A stretch of 12,375 bases of DNA from an uncultured Eubacteriales bacterium (GTDB lineage Bacteria; Bacillota; Clostridia; Peptostreptococcales; Anaerovoracaceae), in contig UQEW01000063.1 of the NCBI GenBank assembly GCA_900540145.1, forward strand, positions 1 through 12,375. Direction: 5' to 3'. A program made the position numbers and the translations under genes. Shown piece by piece: positions 6,547 to 12,375 of the stretch (the first letter of the stretch is position 1; each line of letters starts with the position of its first letter). The notes beneath the pieces are model-generated. The model worked only from the letters and a program-made list of their open reading frames with translations, made no database searches and was not told the DNA's origin.

Positions 6547-7187
6547 ATCTGAAGGAAAGAATAGCCAGAAGAGTGGCCAGAGAGCTCAATGACGGTGATG
6601 TAGTGAATTTGGGTATCGGTCTGCCTACTATGGTAGCGGAATGTCTTCCCGAAGGCGTGGACATCATTTTGCAGTCGGAAAACGGAATCATGGGTATGGG
6701 CAGTACGCCTATCCTGCCGGATGAAGACGTAGTCAATGCCGGCGCACAGTATGTTTCCATCCTGCCGGGCGGACAGTATTTTGACAGCGCGACCTCTTTC
6801 GCAATCATCCGCGGCGGACATGTGGACGCTACCGTGCTTGGAGCTTTGGAGGTAGACCGCCACGGCAACATTGCCAACTGGATTATTCCGGGCAAGATGG
6901 TACCAGGCATGGGCGGCGCCATGGATTTGGTCGTAGGTGCAAAAAAGGTGATCGTAGCTATGATGCATACTCAAAAGGGCAAGCCGAAGATCCTTGAAGA
7001 ATGTACTCTGCCATACACCGCAATTAATTGTGTGGATATGATTATCACAGAAATGGGTGTGATGCGGGTAACAGACGAAGGCATCGTGCTGGAAGAGCTA
7101 CATCCGGATTATACGTTGGAAGAAATTAAGGCGGCGACCGGCTGCCAATTGCTCATCTCAGATGAGCTGAAAGCGATGGAAGGCTGA
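6540..7187 (+). CDS. atoA: Family I CoA-transferase, subunit beta (AtoA/CtfB type)
   Basis: 215-residue beta subunit. It carries the catalytic glutamate in SENGIMGMG (E47), which forms the glutamyl-CoA thioester in this family. Other conserved blocks are NLGIGLPTMVAECLP, the GGQYFDSATSFAIIRGGHVD segment, LGALEVDRHGNIANW, and GKMVPGMGGAMDLV. The length is normal and no key residue is missing. ATG 6540 follows an excellent AGGAGGTGA (6525-6533) and overlaps the atoD stop. Alpha and beta together make the active enzyme. In anaerobes such enzymes recycle acetate and release butyrate or other short-chain acids. No thiolase, beta-hydroxybutyryl-CoA dehydrogenase or amino-acid degradation gene is nearby to fix the pathway. 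Confidence 0.94.
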   Translation: MVDLKERIARRVARELNDGDVVNLGIGLPTMVAECLPEGVDIILQSENGIMGMGSTPILPDEDVVNAGAQYVSILPGGQYFDSATSFAIIRGGHVDATVLGALEVDRHGNIANWIIPGKMVPGMGGAMDLVVGAKKVIVAMMHTQKGKPKILEECTLPYTAINCVDMIITEMGVMRVTDEGIVLEELHPDYTLEEIKAATGCQLLISDELKAMEG

Positions 7188-7230
7188 TTGATTTTTGGGG
7201 AGTGAACTGAAGATTCCTGTTGATAAATTA

Positions 7231-7267
7231 AAAAAAGCGGGATGTCCGACCGGGCATCTCGTTTTTT
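7231..7267 (+). terminator. Rho-independent terminator after the CoA-transferase operon
   Basis: CGGGATGTCC (7238-7247) pairs with GGGCATCTCG (7252-7261) over ten positions including two G-U pairs, with a GACC loop, preceded by an A run and followed by six T (7262-7267). It starts about 44 bases after the atoA stop. Confidence 0.93.
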
Positions 7268-7288
7268 GAATAAACAGAGCTTTTCAGC

Positions 7289-7319
7289 TTGACAGCCTTG
7301 TAGGAGGGGGGGGTATCAT
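7289..7319 (+). promoter_or_regulatory. Promoter with a G8 tract in its spacer
   Basis: A perfect -35 TTGACA (7289-7294) and a near-consensus -10 TATCAT (7314-7319) are 19 bases apart, two more than optimal. The 3' part of the spacer is an uninterrupted run of eight G (7306-7313) abutting the -10. A start near 7326 would give a leader of about 24 bases before the 31-aa ORF. A change in G number would change the spacer length and so the promoter strength. Confidence 0.6.
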
Positions 7320-7349
7320 AAGGCAAGAAGAAGACAGGAGGTATTCCTT

Positions 7350-7445
7350 ATGAAGAAGTGTAAGAAGCAGCTTATAGTCTTTCTGTCTGTGCTGCTGGTG
7401 CTGGCGATAGCCGGCGGTGCGGTTCTGCATCGAAAAGAAAAATAA
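7350..7445 (+). CDS. 31-residue single-span membrane peptide
   Basis: Short ORF of unknown function. It starts with a Lys-rich segment (MKKCKKQ), followed by about 20 hydrophobic residues (LIVFLSVLLVLAIAGGAVL) that form one membrane span, and ends with HRKEK. AGGAGGT at 7336-7342, seven bases before the ATG, is an ideal ribosome binding site. A promoter lies directly upstream and a terminator directly downstream, so it is a complete one-gene transcription unit. Positive residues at both ends and the tiny size recall small membrane-active peptides, including type I toxins, or small regulators of membrane proteins. It could also be an unrecognised family of tiny envelope proteins. Real translation is likely, the function is unknown. 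It is too short for homology judgement by eye. Confidence 0.65.
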   Translation: MKKCKKQLIVFLSVLLVLAIAGGAVLHRKEK

Positions 7446-7465
7446 ATATTTTAATAAGACACTAT

Positions 7466-7489
7466 ATCCGAACCCTGATCCGAACCCTG
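7466..7489 (+). repeat. 12-bp tandem repeat before the terminator
   Basis: ATCCGAACCCTG occurs twice in direct succession (7466-7477 and 7478-7489). The second copy supplies the left arm of the following terminator stem. The first copy could pair with the same right arm instead. Confidence 0.85.
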
Positions 7490-7528
7490 CTGAACCACTA
7501 TCTTATGAAGTGTTTGGCAGGGTTTTTT
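7483..7528 (+). terminator. Terminator after the 31-aa ORF
   Basis: AACCCTGC (7483-7490) pairs with GCAGGGTT (7517-7524), continuing into a T run to 7528. The loop folds further through CACT (7496-7499) with AGTG (7509-7512). The stem is anchored by four G-C pairs and the U run is good. Confidence 0.85.
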
Positions 7529-7626
7529 ATTAACTGCAGATTCGCTTTTAACAGATCTGCTGCATCTATCTATTTGCCGCTAAACTGGGTAAGCTTCCAA
7601 AAAATGCAGAAAATAACAAAAACCTC

Positions 7627-7657
7627 TTGACTATATACTAACTATATACTTTACAAT
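7627..7657 (+). promoter_or_regulatory. MerR-type promoter of the symporter gene
   Basis: TTGACT (7627-7632) and TACAAT (7652-7657) are 19 bases apart, the over-long spacing typical of promoters that MerR-family activators remodel. The region contains an exact 10-bp direct repeat ACTATATACT (7630-7639 and 7641-7650). Because its TATATA cores are self-complementary, the repeat is also a near-dyad. A start near 7664 leaves a short leader. The likely regulator is the MerR protein encoded convergently downstream. Confidence 0.65.
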
Positions 7658-7686
7658 TTAACATAAGTATAAAAGAGGTGAGAAAT

Positions 7687-9108
7687 GTGAAACTCAGTTT
7701 TAAAACAAAGTTATCTTATGGTGTAGGGGCTGTATGCGATAATGCTTTATATATGCTGGCCGGAACATACCTATTGCTGTTCCTTACTACAGTGGCAGGT
7801 GTAAACCCTGCTATAGCAGGAACAATTTCGGCAATCGGTTCATTTTGGGAAGCTCTTTGCGCTCCTGTGGTGGGATTTAAATCAGACAGCATCATAACAA
7901 GGTTTGGAAGAAGAAAACCGTTTCTTTTGGCAGCTGCATTTCCTGTAGCCATAATAACAAGTCTTTTGTTTACAGCTATAGACGCGTCACAAACAGTAAA
8001 AATCATATATTATATAGTGATGGTACTGATGTACTGGACTTGTTTTTCGTCATTTTTCGTGCCGTATCTTGCATGGGGCTCCGATCTGACAGACGATTAT
8101 AATGAAAGAACAGTGCTTCGCTCTTTTGCTTATGTATTTAATCAGGTAGGCATGTGTGTAGGCATGGTGCTGCCTACGATAGTTGTAGATTATTGTATGA
8201 ATCTTGGAAAAACTCCGCAGCAGGCTTGGCAGATAGTGGGTATAATGGTAGGCGTATGCGGAGCAGCTGCACTGTTAATATGTGCTTTGACTATTAAAAA
8301 CGATGACATCAAGAATTTTGTTAAACCAAAAAAAGAGAAAAAACAATCGTTTATTAAAGCAATCCCTTCAATATTGAAGGAATACTGGAACATCTTAAAG
8401 CTTAAGCCTATAAGAGTTATCATAGGCGCCAGTCTGGCTTACTTAATAGCTAACATAACCTTCTCATCCGATAGAGTTTTCTTTATGACTTTCAACATGG
8501 GACTGGGTGAAGCTACTATTTCTGCAGTTCTTATGATGATAACCCTGGCAGGGGTGGCAACGGTTCCGTTTATTTCCAAGCTGGCTACAAAGGCTGATAA
8601 GAAGGATGTTTTTAAGAATGTCTTAGGCATATGCGGTATTCTGATGATAGCATCAAAATTTATTGGAGTAGATTCGATGGCAGTGCTTATAGCTGTTTGT
8701 CTGATATACGCTTTAGCTAACGCATGTTATTGGCAGCTTATGCCATCTATGATATATGATGTGTGTGAAGTGGAAGAGCTTATTTCAGGGGAAAAGAGGT
8801 CAGGAGCTGTAATTTCTTTACAGGCCCTTTCGGAATCTGTTTCCATAGCTGTTGGTCTGCAGATGTTGGGTATTATCCTGGAAGCAGCGGGATTTGACAG
8901 TGATGCAGCTGTCCAGTCCGATACAGCGCTTGCTTGGGTAGAAAATTCTCTTGTGGTTATTCCCGGCGCTGCGATGGTTTGCGTAGCACTTATAATGAGA
9001 AAGTTTACTATTACAAAGGAACTCTTCAATAAGGTTAAAGACGCATTGGAGAGAAGAAAGAGAGGAGAAGACGTTTCAATAGATGAATATGTGGAGATTT
9101 TTGAATAA
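7687..9108 (+). CDS. GPH-family cation:sugar symporter (MFS superfamily)
   Basis: 473-residue polytopic inner-membrane transporter with about 12 hydrophobic segments. It resembles the glycoside-pentoside-hexuronide:cation symporter family: KLSYGVGAVCDNALYMLAGTYLLLFL at the N terminus, the cytoplasmic loop GFKSD...FGRRKP (residues about 63-78), and SFFVPYLAWGSDLTDDYNERT in the first half. Later segments include CYWQLMPSMIYDVCEVEELISGEKRSGA, characteristic of the family. The C-terminal tail is cytoplasmic and charged. Substrate is unknown and no glycosidase is adjacent. I place the start at GTG 7687, five bases after AGAGGTGA (7674-7681). GTG 7678 lies inside that ribosome binding site, and the ATG at 7685 is out of frame and immediately followed by TGA. 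It has its own promoter and terminator. Confidence 0.88.
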   Translation: MKLSFKTKLSYGVGAVCDNALYMLAGTYLLLFLTTVAGVNPAIAGTISAIGSFWEALCAPVVGFKSDSIITRFGRRKPFLLAAAFPVAIITSLLFTAIDASQTVKIIYYIVMVLMYWTCFSSFFVPYLAWGSDLTDDYNERTVLRSFAYVFNQVGMCVGMVLPTIVVDYCMNLGKTPQQAWQIVGIMVGVCGAAALLICALTIKNDDIKNFVKPKKEKKQSFIKAIPSILKEYWNILKLKPIRVIIGASLAYLIANITFSSDRVFFMTFNMGLGEATISAVLMMITLAGVATVPFISKLATKADKKDVFKNVLGICGILMIASKFIGVDSMAVLIAVCLIYALANACYWQLMPSMIYDVCEVEELISGEKRSGAVISLQALSESVSIAVGLQMLGIILEAAGFDSDAAVQSDTALAWVENSLVVIPGAAMVCVALIMRKFTITKELFNKVKDALERRKRGEDVSIDEYVEIFE

Positions 9109-9154
9109 AACATATTAATAATAGATCGGTCAGATAGCTTAAACGCATCTTCAT

Positions 9155-9264
9155 AAAAATTCCCAAGGGATTCCCGGAACATCAAGGATTTTGTATAAGC
9201 TTTCAATGTGAAAGCAGTTGGATTTGATGAGTTCCGGGAGTCCCTTTGTTATGGGCAAATTTTT
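9155..9264. terminator. Long bidirectional terminator between convergent genes
   Basis: AAGGGATTCCCGGAAC (9165-9180) pairs with GTTCCGGGAGTCCCTT (9231-9246) over 16 positions with one wobble. Outer arms AAAAATT (9155-9161) and AATTTTT (9258-9264) extend it, and ATCAA/TTGAT pairing extends it inward. A/T runs on both outer sides suit termination from either direction: the symporter on the + strand and merR on the - strand. The right arm covers the last codons and stop of the regulator gene. Confidence 0.88.
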
Positions 9265-10061
9265 ATGGATAATTTTACGAGATAATTAAAATAGCCCTCA
9301 GTAGAAAGATCGTCGAGAAGGACATCTTCAAAAAAACTTTCCCCCAGCTTGAGATCGTTCTCTTTTGCGTAGTCTATGAGTTTAAGGCAGTTTTGACCTA
9401 TGTTTTCGTATCCATGCTCATCGTACAAAACGAGATGAGGGCCTCCTGAAGCAATTACAATTTCCTTGAGGCTGGCAGACCCCTCAACGACAGTATAAAA
9501 TTTAGAGTATTTATATCCATCGGCAGTGACGCTGGCAGACGGGATAATGCTGCCGATGGGACAGGCATTGTAAAGCCCCAGCTCACTGCAGCGGTCCAAA
9601 TGATCGCCTATGGCTTGCGTTACGGCTACCGTATCATCTTCACCCAAGTAATCAGATGTTATCATATATCTTTCAGGAAACTCTTGGATTGAAATGATAC
9701 CGGGTACGGCATTTATTCCCTCGTTAGTTATTTTTATTCTGTTATCTATATATCTTTTAGACCACTGGAGCGCTTTGATCTTGTTGTCTATTTCGGTTTT
9801 TTTTGACTCCATAAGCTCTATGAGCGCATGAGGCGACGGATGATTCATGTGAGCTTTTATCTCGCTGATATGCACTCCCAGATCTCTGAGCATAACTATT
9901 ACTGTAAAAGCTTCAATTTGCGTATATGAATAATAGCGATATCCGTTTTCTCCGGTAAATTCCGGAGAAAATATGCCTTGATTATCATAGAAAAAAAGCG
10001 TTTGTTTGCTCACATTACAAATTTTGGCAAATTCGCCTGTAGTAAAATAATTTTTTTTCAT
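9249..10061 (-). CDS. MerR-family regulator with GyrI-like effector domain
   Basis: 270-residue transcription factor. Residues about 5-72 form the MerR winged helix-turn-helix: YFTTGEFAKICNVSKQTLFFYDNQGIF, then the wing with GENGYRYYSYTQIEAF, and LRDLGVHISEIKAHM. A helical linker (about 77-112) would form the antiparallel dimer coiled coil. Residues about 120-270 resemble the GyrI-like/BmrR effector-binding fold (FPERYMITSDYLG near its start, EGYFNYLVKLSIKI at its end), which binds hydrophobic or cationic small molecules in characterised relatives. There is no metal-binding cysteine pattern of MerR/CueR type. The gene converges on the symporter gene, whose 19-bp-spacer promoter is the likely target. 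The start at 10061 follows AGGTGG (10076-10071 on this strand). The effector is unknown. Confidence 0.88.
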   Translation of the reverse strand: MKKNYFTTGEFAKICNVSKQTLFFYDNQGIFSPEFTGENGYRYYSYTQIEAFTVIVMLRDLGVHISEIKAHMNHPSPHALIELMESKKTEIDNKIKALQWSKRYIDNRIKITNEGINAVPGIISIQEFPERYMITSDYLGEDDTVAVTQAIGDHLDRCSELGLYNACPIGSIIPSASVTADGYKYSKFYTVVEGSASLKEIVIASGGPHLVLYDEHGYENIGQNCLKLIDYAKENDLKLGESFFEDVLLDDLSTEGYFNYLVKLSIKICP

Positions 10062-10081
10062 AAAAATCCACCACCTGATTT

Positions 10082-10110
10082 ATTTTATCATGCAATTGAA
10101 TTTAATACAA
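10082..10110 (-). promoter_or_regulatory. Promoter of the MerR-family regulator gene
   Basis: On the - strand, TTGTAT (10110-10105) and TAAAAT (10087-10082) are spaced by exactly 17 bases. The start would fall near 10075, almost on the ribosome binding site, so the leader would be very short. It is divergent from the prmA promoter. Confidence 0.55.
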
Positions 10111-10123
10111 CTCGTGTCAGTCC

Positions 10124-10152
10124 TTGGCTTTTTGAAAATCCTTTGGTATACT
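10124..10152 (+). promoter_or_regulatory. Promoter of prmA-rsmE
   Basis: TTGGCT (10124-10129) and TATACT (10147-10152) are separated by 17 bases. The start would be near 10159, giving a leader of about 27 bases. This provides prmA-rsmE with its own promoter, independent of the chaperone operon. Confidence 0.7.
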
Positions 10153-10185
10153 GAGTAACGAAAGATAAGTGAAACGGAGAAAAAC

Positions 10186-11124
10186 ATGAAATACATACAG
10201 ACTGATATACAGATAGAAAAGAATCAAATAGAACCGTTAACGGGCCTGTTGCTGGAAGAGGGAATTTCTGATACTGTAGTATCTGACCCGGATGATTTGG
10301 GAGAACTATTGAATAAAAAAGAAGAATATGAGTGGGATTATATAGCACCACAAGTATTGGATTTAGGAGAGATGTCTCCTAAGATAACTTTTTATTTGGA
10401 AGATGATGCCTCAAATCGCTGCAAACTTAGGGAAATAAGTGATAAAATTCAAATTATGTTCCCTAATGCTCATGTTGAGATAAGCACAGAAGACGATAGT
10501 TCATGGAAAGACCAGTGGAAAAAATATTTTAAGCCTGCACATATTACAGATAAACTTACAGTTAAACCGACGTGGGAACAGTATACACCTCATGGAGAAG
10601 AGAAGATAATTGAAATAGACCCGGGTATGGCATTTGGCACCGGTACTCATGAGACTACATCCCTTTGCCTTAAACTTATGGAAGAATATATGGGAGATGG
10701 CAGAAAGGTACTGGATATAGGATGCGGATCGGGGATACTGTCTATAGGAGCGGCACTTTTAGGTGCAGAAGAGGTGTTAGCTGTGGATATAGACCCACAG
10801 GCCGTGGAAGTTTCCAAAGAAAATGTCGCTTTAAACAGATGTGAAGATAAAATAAAAGTTCAAGTGGGTAATTTGGCGGATGGAATAGATTTTAAAGCGG
10901 ATATTGTAGTTGCCAATCTTATGGCAGATTTGGTTATGACTCTCAGCGGTCACGTTGAAAGTGTATTGCAGCCGGGAGGAATTTACATTTCTTCCGGAAT
11001 ATTGACGGAAAAGGAAAACCAAGTAGCAGAAGCAATAACAGAGCACGGATTTGAAATTGAAAAAATAAAAGAGGACGGAATGTGGTGCGCCATAGCGGCG
11101 CGTCTTCCGAAGGAGAAGATATGA
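10186..11124 (+). CDS. prmA: Ribosomal protein L11 methyltransferase PrmA
   Basis: 312-residue cytosolic SAM-dependent enzyme that methylates ribosomal protein L11. The N-terminal domain (about 1-100) is the L11-recognition region. The family hallmark DPGMAFGTGTHETT is at 145-158. The SAM-binding motif I VLDIGCGSGILSIGA starts at 175, with the acidic ribose contact in AVDIDPQA (about 199-206). The catalytic-loop counterpart ANLMADL is at 243-249, where many homologues have NI in place of NL. Length and order are typical. The start is set by GGAG at 10176-10179, six bases upstream. Its stop overlaps the rsmE start by four bases (ATGA), indicating coupled translation. Confidence 0.97.
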   Translation: MKYIQTDIQIEKNQIEPLTGLLLEEGISDTVVSDPDDLGELLNKKEEYEWDYIAPQVLDLGEMSPKITFYLEDDASNRCKLREISDKIQIMFPNAHVEISTEDDSSWKDQWKKYFKPAHITDKLTVKPTWEQYTPHGEEKIIEIDPGMAFGTGTHETTSLCLKLMEEYMGDGRKVLDIGCGSGILSIGAALLGAEEVLAVDIDPQAVEVSKENVALNRCEDKIKVQVGNLADGIDFKADIVVANLMADLVMTLSGHVESVLQPGGIYISSGILTEKENQVAEAITEHGFEIEKIKEDGMWCAIAARLPKEKI

Positions 11125-11870
11125 GCAGATTTTTTGTTGAAACGTCCGATATTCAGGGAAACAATATTTATATAACTGATAAAAATGACATCCATCATAT
11201 AAAGAAAGTTTTAAGGCTCAAACCGGGCAGTGAAGTTGATATATCTGATAAAATGGATTGGGAATACAGAGCCGAGATAGAAAAAATTCAAGATGAGCAA
11301 GTTGTGTTATTAATATTAGATAAGCAAAAATTTGCTCGCGAACCTGAGACAAAAATAACGTTGTACCAGGGCATTCCTAAAGGCGGAAAGATGGAGGAAA
11401 TCATACAAAAATCGGTGGAACTCGGCGTTTATTCAATCGTTCCTGTATTCATGGACAGGACAGTTGTAGTGGATAAAGGCAATTTTGCTAAAAAAATGAA
11501 CCGCTGGCAAAAAATCAGTGATGAGGCGGTTAAACAGTGCAGAAGAGGAATAATTCCACAAGTTGAAGAACCTGTTGATTTTAAGCAGGCTGTGGACAGA
11601 TTGGCTAATTACGATATCGTGATTTTTCCATATGAAAATGAAGAGAACAGAACCATAAAAGATTGCTTGAAAAATTATATGCAGACGGAAAAAGGTCATT
11701 CTGCTGAGGCAGCTGTGATAATAGGACCGGAGGGAGGCTTTAGCCAGAAGGAAGCAGAAATGCTTGCTGAACAGAACATACTCAGCGTGTCTCTCGGCAA
11801 GACTATCCTGCGCACAGAGACAGCCGGACCTGCAACTATAGCGATGATAATGTATGAATTGGAACTGTAA
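11121..11870 (+). CDS. rsmE: 16S rRNA (uracil-1498-N3)-methyltransferase RsmE
   Basis: 249-residue SPOUT-class enzyme that methylates U1498 (E. coli numbering) of 16S rRNA. An N-terminal PUA-like domain (about 1-70, with HHIKKVLRLKPG) precedes the SPOUT domain. Family motifs present: QGIPKGGKMEEIIQKSVELG, ISDEAVKQCRRGIIP, IGPEGGFSQKEAE (about 201-213) and LGKTILRTETAGPA (about 225-238), the knotted SAM site. Length is typical. An in-frame ATG at 11082 exists, but ATG 11121 has AAGGAG (11110-11115) five bases upstream, matches the usual RsmE N terminus (MSRFFV), and overlaps the prmA stop. Last gene of the prmA-rsmE unit. Confidence 0.97.
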   Translation: MSRFFVETSDIQGNNIYITDKNDIHHIKKVLRLKPGSEVDISDKMDWEYRAEIEKIQDEQVVLLILDKQKFAREPETKITLYQGIPKGGKMEEIIQKSVELGVYSIVPVFMDRTVVVDKGNFAKKMNRWQKISDEAVKQCRRGIIPQVEEPVDFKQAVDRLANYDIVIFPYENEENRTIKDCLKNYMQTEKGHSAEAAVIIGPEGGFSQKEAEMLAEQNILSVSLGKTILRTETAGPATIAMIMYELEL

Positions 11871-11900
11871 TTATCTCATATTGCATTCAGCAACTCGCAT

Positions 11901-11952
11901 AAAAAGGCCTCCTTGCATTAAATTATTTTATGTTGATGCAGGAAGCCCTTTA
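11901..11952. terminator. Bidirectional terminator between rsmE and the - strand genes
   Basis: GGCCTCCTTGCAT (11906-11918) pairs with ATGCAGGAAGCC (11936-11947) with one bulge and one mismatch, around a 17-base AT-rich loop. On the - strand the stem is followed by five T (complement of 11901-11905). On the + strand it is followed by an interrupted T run. It lies between convergent genes and can serve both. Confidence 0.75.
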
Positions 11953-12001
11953 TAGTTTTGCAAATTTGTTTGTTGTTGATTGATTTGACTTGTTTGACGG
12001 T

Positions 12002-12163
12002 TTATTCGTCTTTTTGCCATTGCATAACTTTACGGTAAGTAGCACATCCAAAGATTATTCCTACCACCAATACGCCGGCAATACTTACATTCCTTACAAT
12101 TTTAGAAACATCCACGTTGACAGTTATGTCTGCTGTTTTTTCTTTTCTTTCTGGTAAATTCAT
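12002..12163 (-). CDS. 53-residue single-span membrane protein, unknown function
   Basis: Small ORF that I do not recognise. The N-terminal part is polar (MNLPERKEKTADITVNVDVS, residues 1-20). One hydrophobic segment follows at about 28-41 (IAGVLVVGIIFGCA), and the C terminus is charged (YRKVMQWQKDE). A G-rich ribosome binding site, GGGGGGTGA (complement of 12172-12179 and beyond), is seven bases before the ATG. It lies 28 bases after the polysaccharide deacetylase gene on the same strand and just before a terminator, so the two are probably co-transcribed, which suggests an envelope-related role. The hydrophobic stretch is short for a full span, so peripheral or weak membrane insertion is possible. 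Confidence 0.7.
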   Translation of the reverse strand: MNLPERKEKTADITVNVDVSKIVRNVSIAGVLVVGIIFGCATYRKVMQWQKDE

Positions 12164-12191
12164 TTTTTATTCACCCCCCTATGGCGTCATT

Positions 12192-12375
12192 TTAACAGAT
12201 AATATTGCCGATGTCAAAATCAGGAGTGCGTAAAAATCTTTTTAATTCTAAAAGACAGTTGGGATTGCCTTTTTCTATGGTATTTGATTTTTGATAACTG
12301 GTCACAGATACTCTGAAACCCAATTCCTTCAGGACTTCATCTGCGCTGCCATCATTTGGATAAGCACCATAGGGC
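12192..12375 (-). CDS. Polysaccharide deacetylase, 3' end only (partial)
   Basis: The last 60 codons of a gene that continues beyond the right edge of the window. The visible sequence begins PYGAYPNDGSADEVLKELGFRV and continues to FDIGNIIC before the stop. PYG-Y followed by a helix ending in LGF is the typical late block of NodB-homology polysaccharide deacetylases, which remove acetyl groups from peptidoglycan or other glycans outside the cell. The catalytic Asp and His residues would lie upstream, outside the window, so activity cannot be judged. Followed closely by the 53-residue membrane protein gene. Confidence 0.75.
   Translation of the reverse strand, partial: PYGAYPNDGSADEVLKELGFRVSVTSYQKSNTIEKGNPNCLLELKRFLRTPDFDIGNIIC

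Noticed and set aside
5848..6974. Several - strand open frames over the CoA-transferase genes
   Set aside because: They mirror the high-GC3 coding strand, lack ribosome binding sites, and the + strand genes have full family motifs.
7685..7690. ATG start for the symporter gene
   Set aside because: This ATG is out of frame with the transporter and is followed directly by TGA; the in-frame GTG at 7687 has correct spacing to AGAGGTGA.
10088..10351. 87-codon open frame on the - strand across the prmA promoter
   Set aside because: No ribosome binding site, and it overlaps prmA and both divergent promoters.
11082..11120. Longer N terminus for RsmE
   Set aside because: The extra 13 residues overlap prmA, have no ribosome binding site, and are not part of the usual RsmE start.
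1..12375. CRISPR array, tRNA or rRNA genes
   Set aside because: No regularly spaced repeats of CRISPR size and no cloverleaf or rRNA-like segments were seen; the tandem repeats present are short and coding or terminator-related.

Overview
The window looks like chromosomal DNA of an anaerobic, low-to-moderate GC Firmicute of class Clostridia. Evidence: a CIRCE/HrcA-controlled chaperone operon in the order hrcA-grpE-dnaK-dnaJ, a DnaK lacking the nucleotide-binding-domain insertion of proteobacterial DnaK, strong AGGAGG ribosome binding sites, frequent ATA and AGA codons, and a fermentation-type CoA-transferase. Genus cannot be fixed from the sequence alone.

Layout. Positions 1-844 carry no convincing gene. 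They hold an AT-rich element with 14-bp terminal inverted repeats (34-235), a GC-rich palindromic patch (about 562-669), and then the hrcA promoter with a perfect CIRCE operator (803-829). Next comes hrcA-grpE-dnaK-dnaJ on the + strand (845-5681), with a long stem-loop between dnaK and dnaJ and a terminator after dnaJ. A two-gene operon for a family I CoA-transferase (atoD/atoA type, also called ctfA/ctfB) follows, with its own promoter and terminator (5811-7267). Then a compact self-contained unit (7289-7528) encodes a 31-residue single-span membrane peptide; its promoter has a run of eight G between the -35 and -10 boxes. A GPH-family cation:sugar symporter (7687-9108) and a convergent MerR/GyrI-like regulator (10061-9249) share a very long terminator hairpin. 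After a divergent promoter region come prmA and rsmE (10186-11870), translationally coupled. At the right edge, on the - strand, are a 53-residue single-span protein and the 3' end of a polysaccharide deacetylase.

How it fits together. The heat-shock genes form one regulon: HrcA represses from CIRCE, and GrpE and DnaJ serve DnaK. In many Firmicutes prmA and rsmE directly follow dnaJ. Here they are separated from it by about 4.4 kb of metabolic, transport and regulatory genes in independent transcription units, some with different codon use, so this looks like an insertion into a conserved cluster. The symporter promoter has a 19-bp spacer filled by a repeated motif, the hallmark of MerR-activated promoters, so the adjacent MerR protein is the natural candidate to control it.

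No CRISPR array, tRNA, rRNA or intact insertion sequence was seen. I do not see a clearly new multi-gene system. The least explained elements are the poly-G promoter with its 31-aa peptide, the dnaK-dnaJ stem-loop, the cysteine and acidic repeats in the GrpE tail, and the unassigned upstream region.
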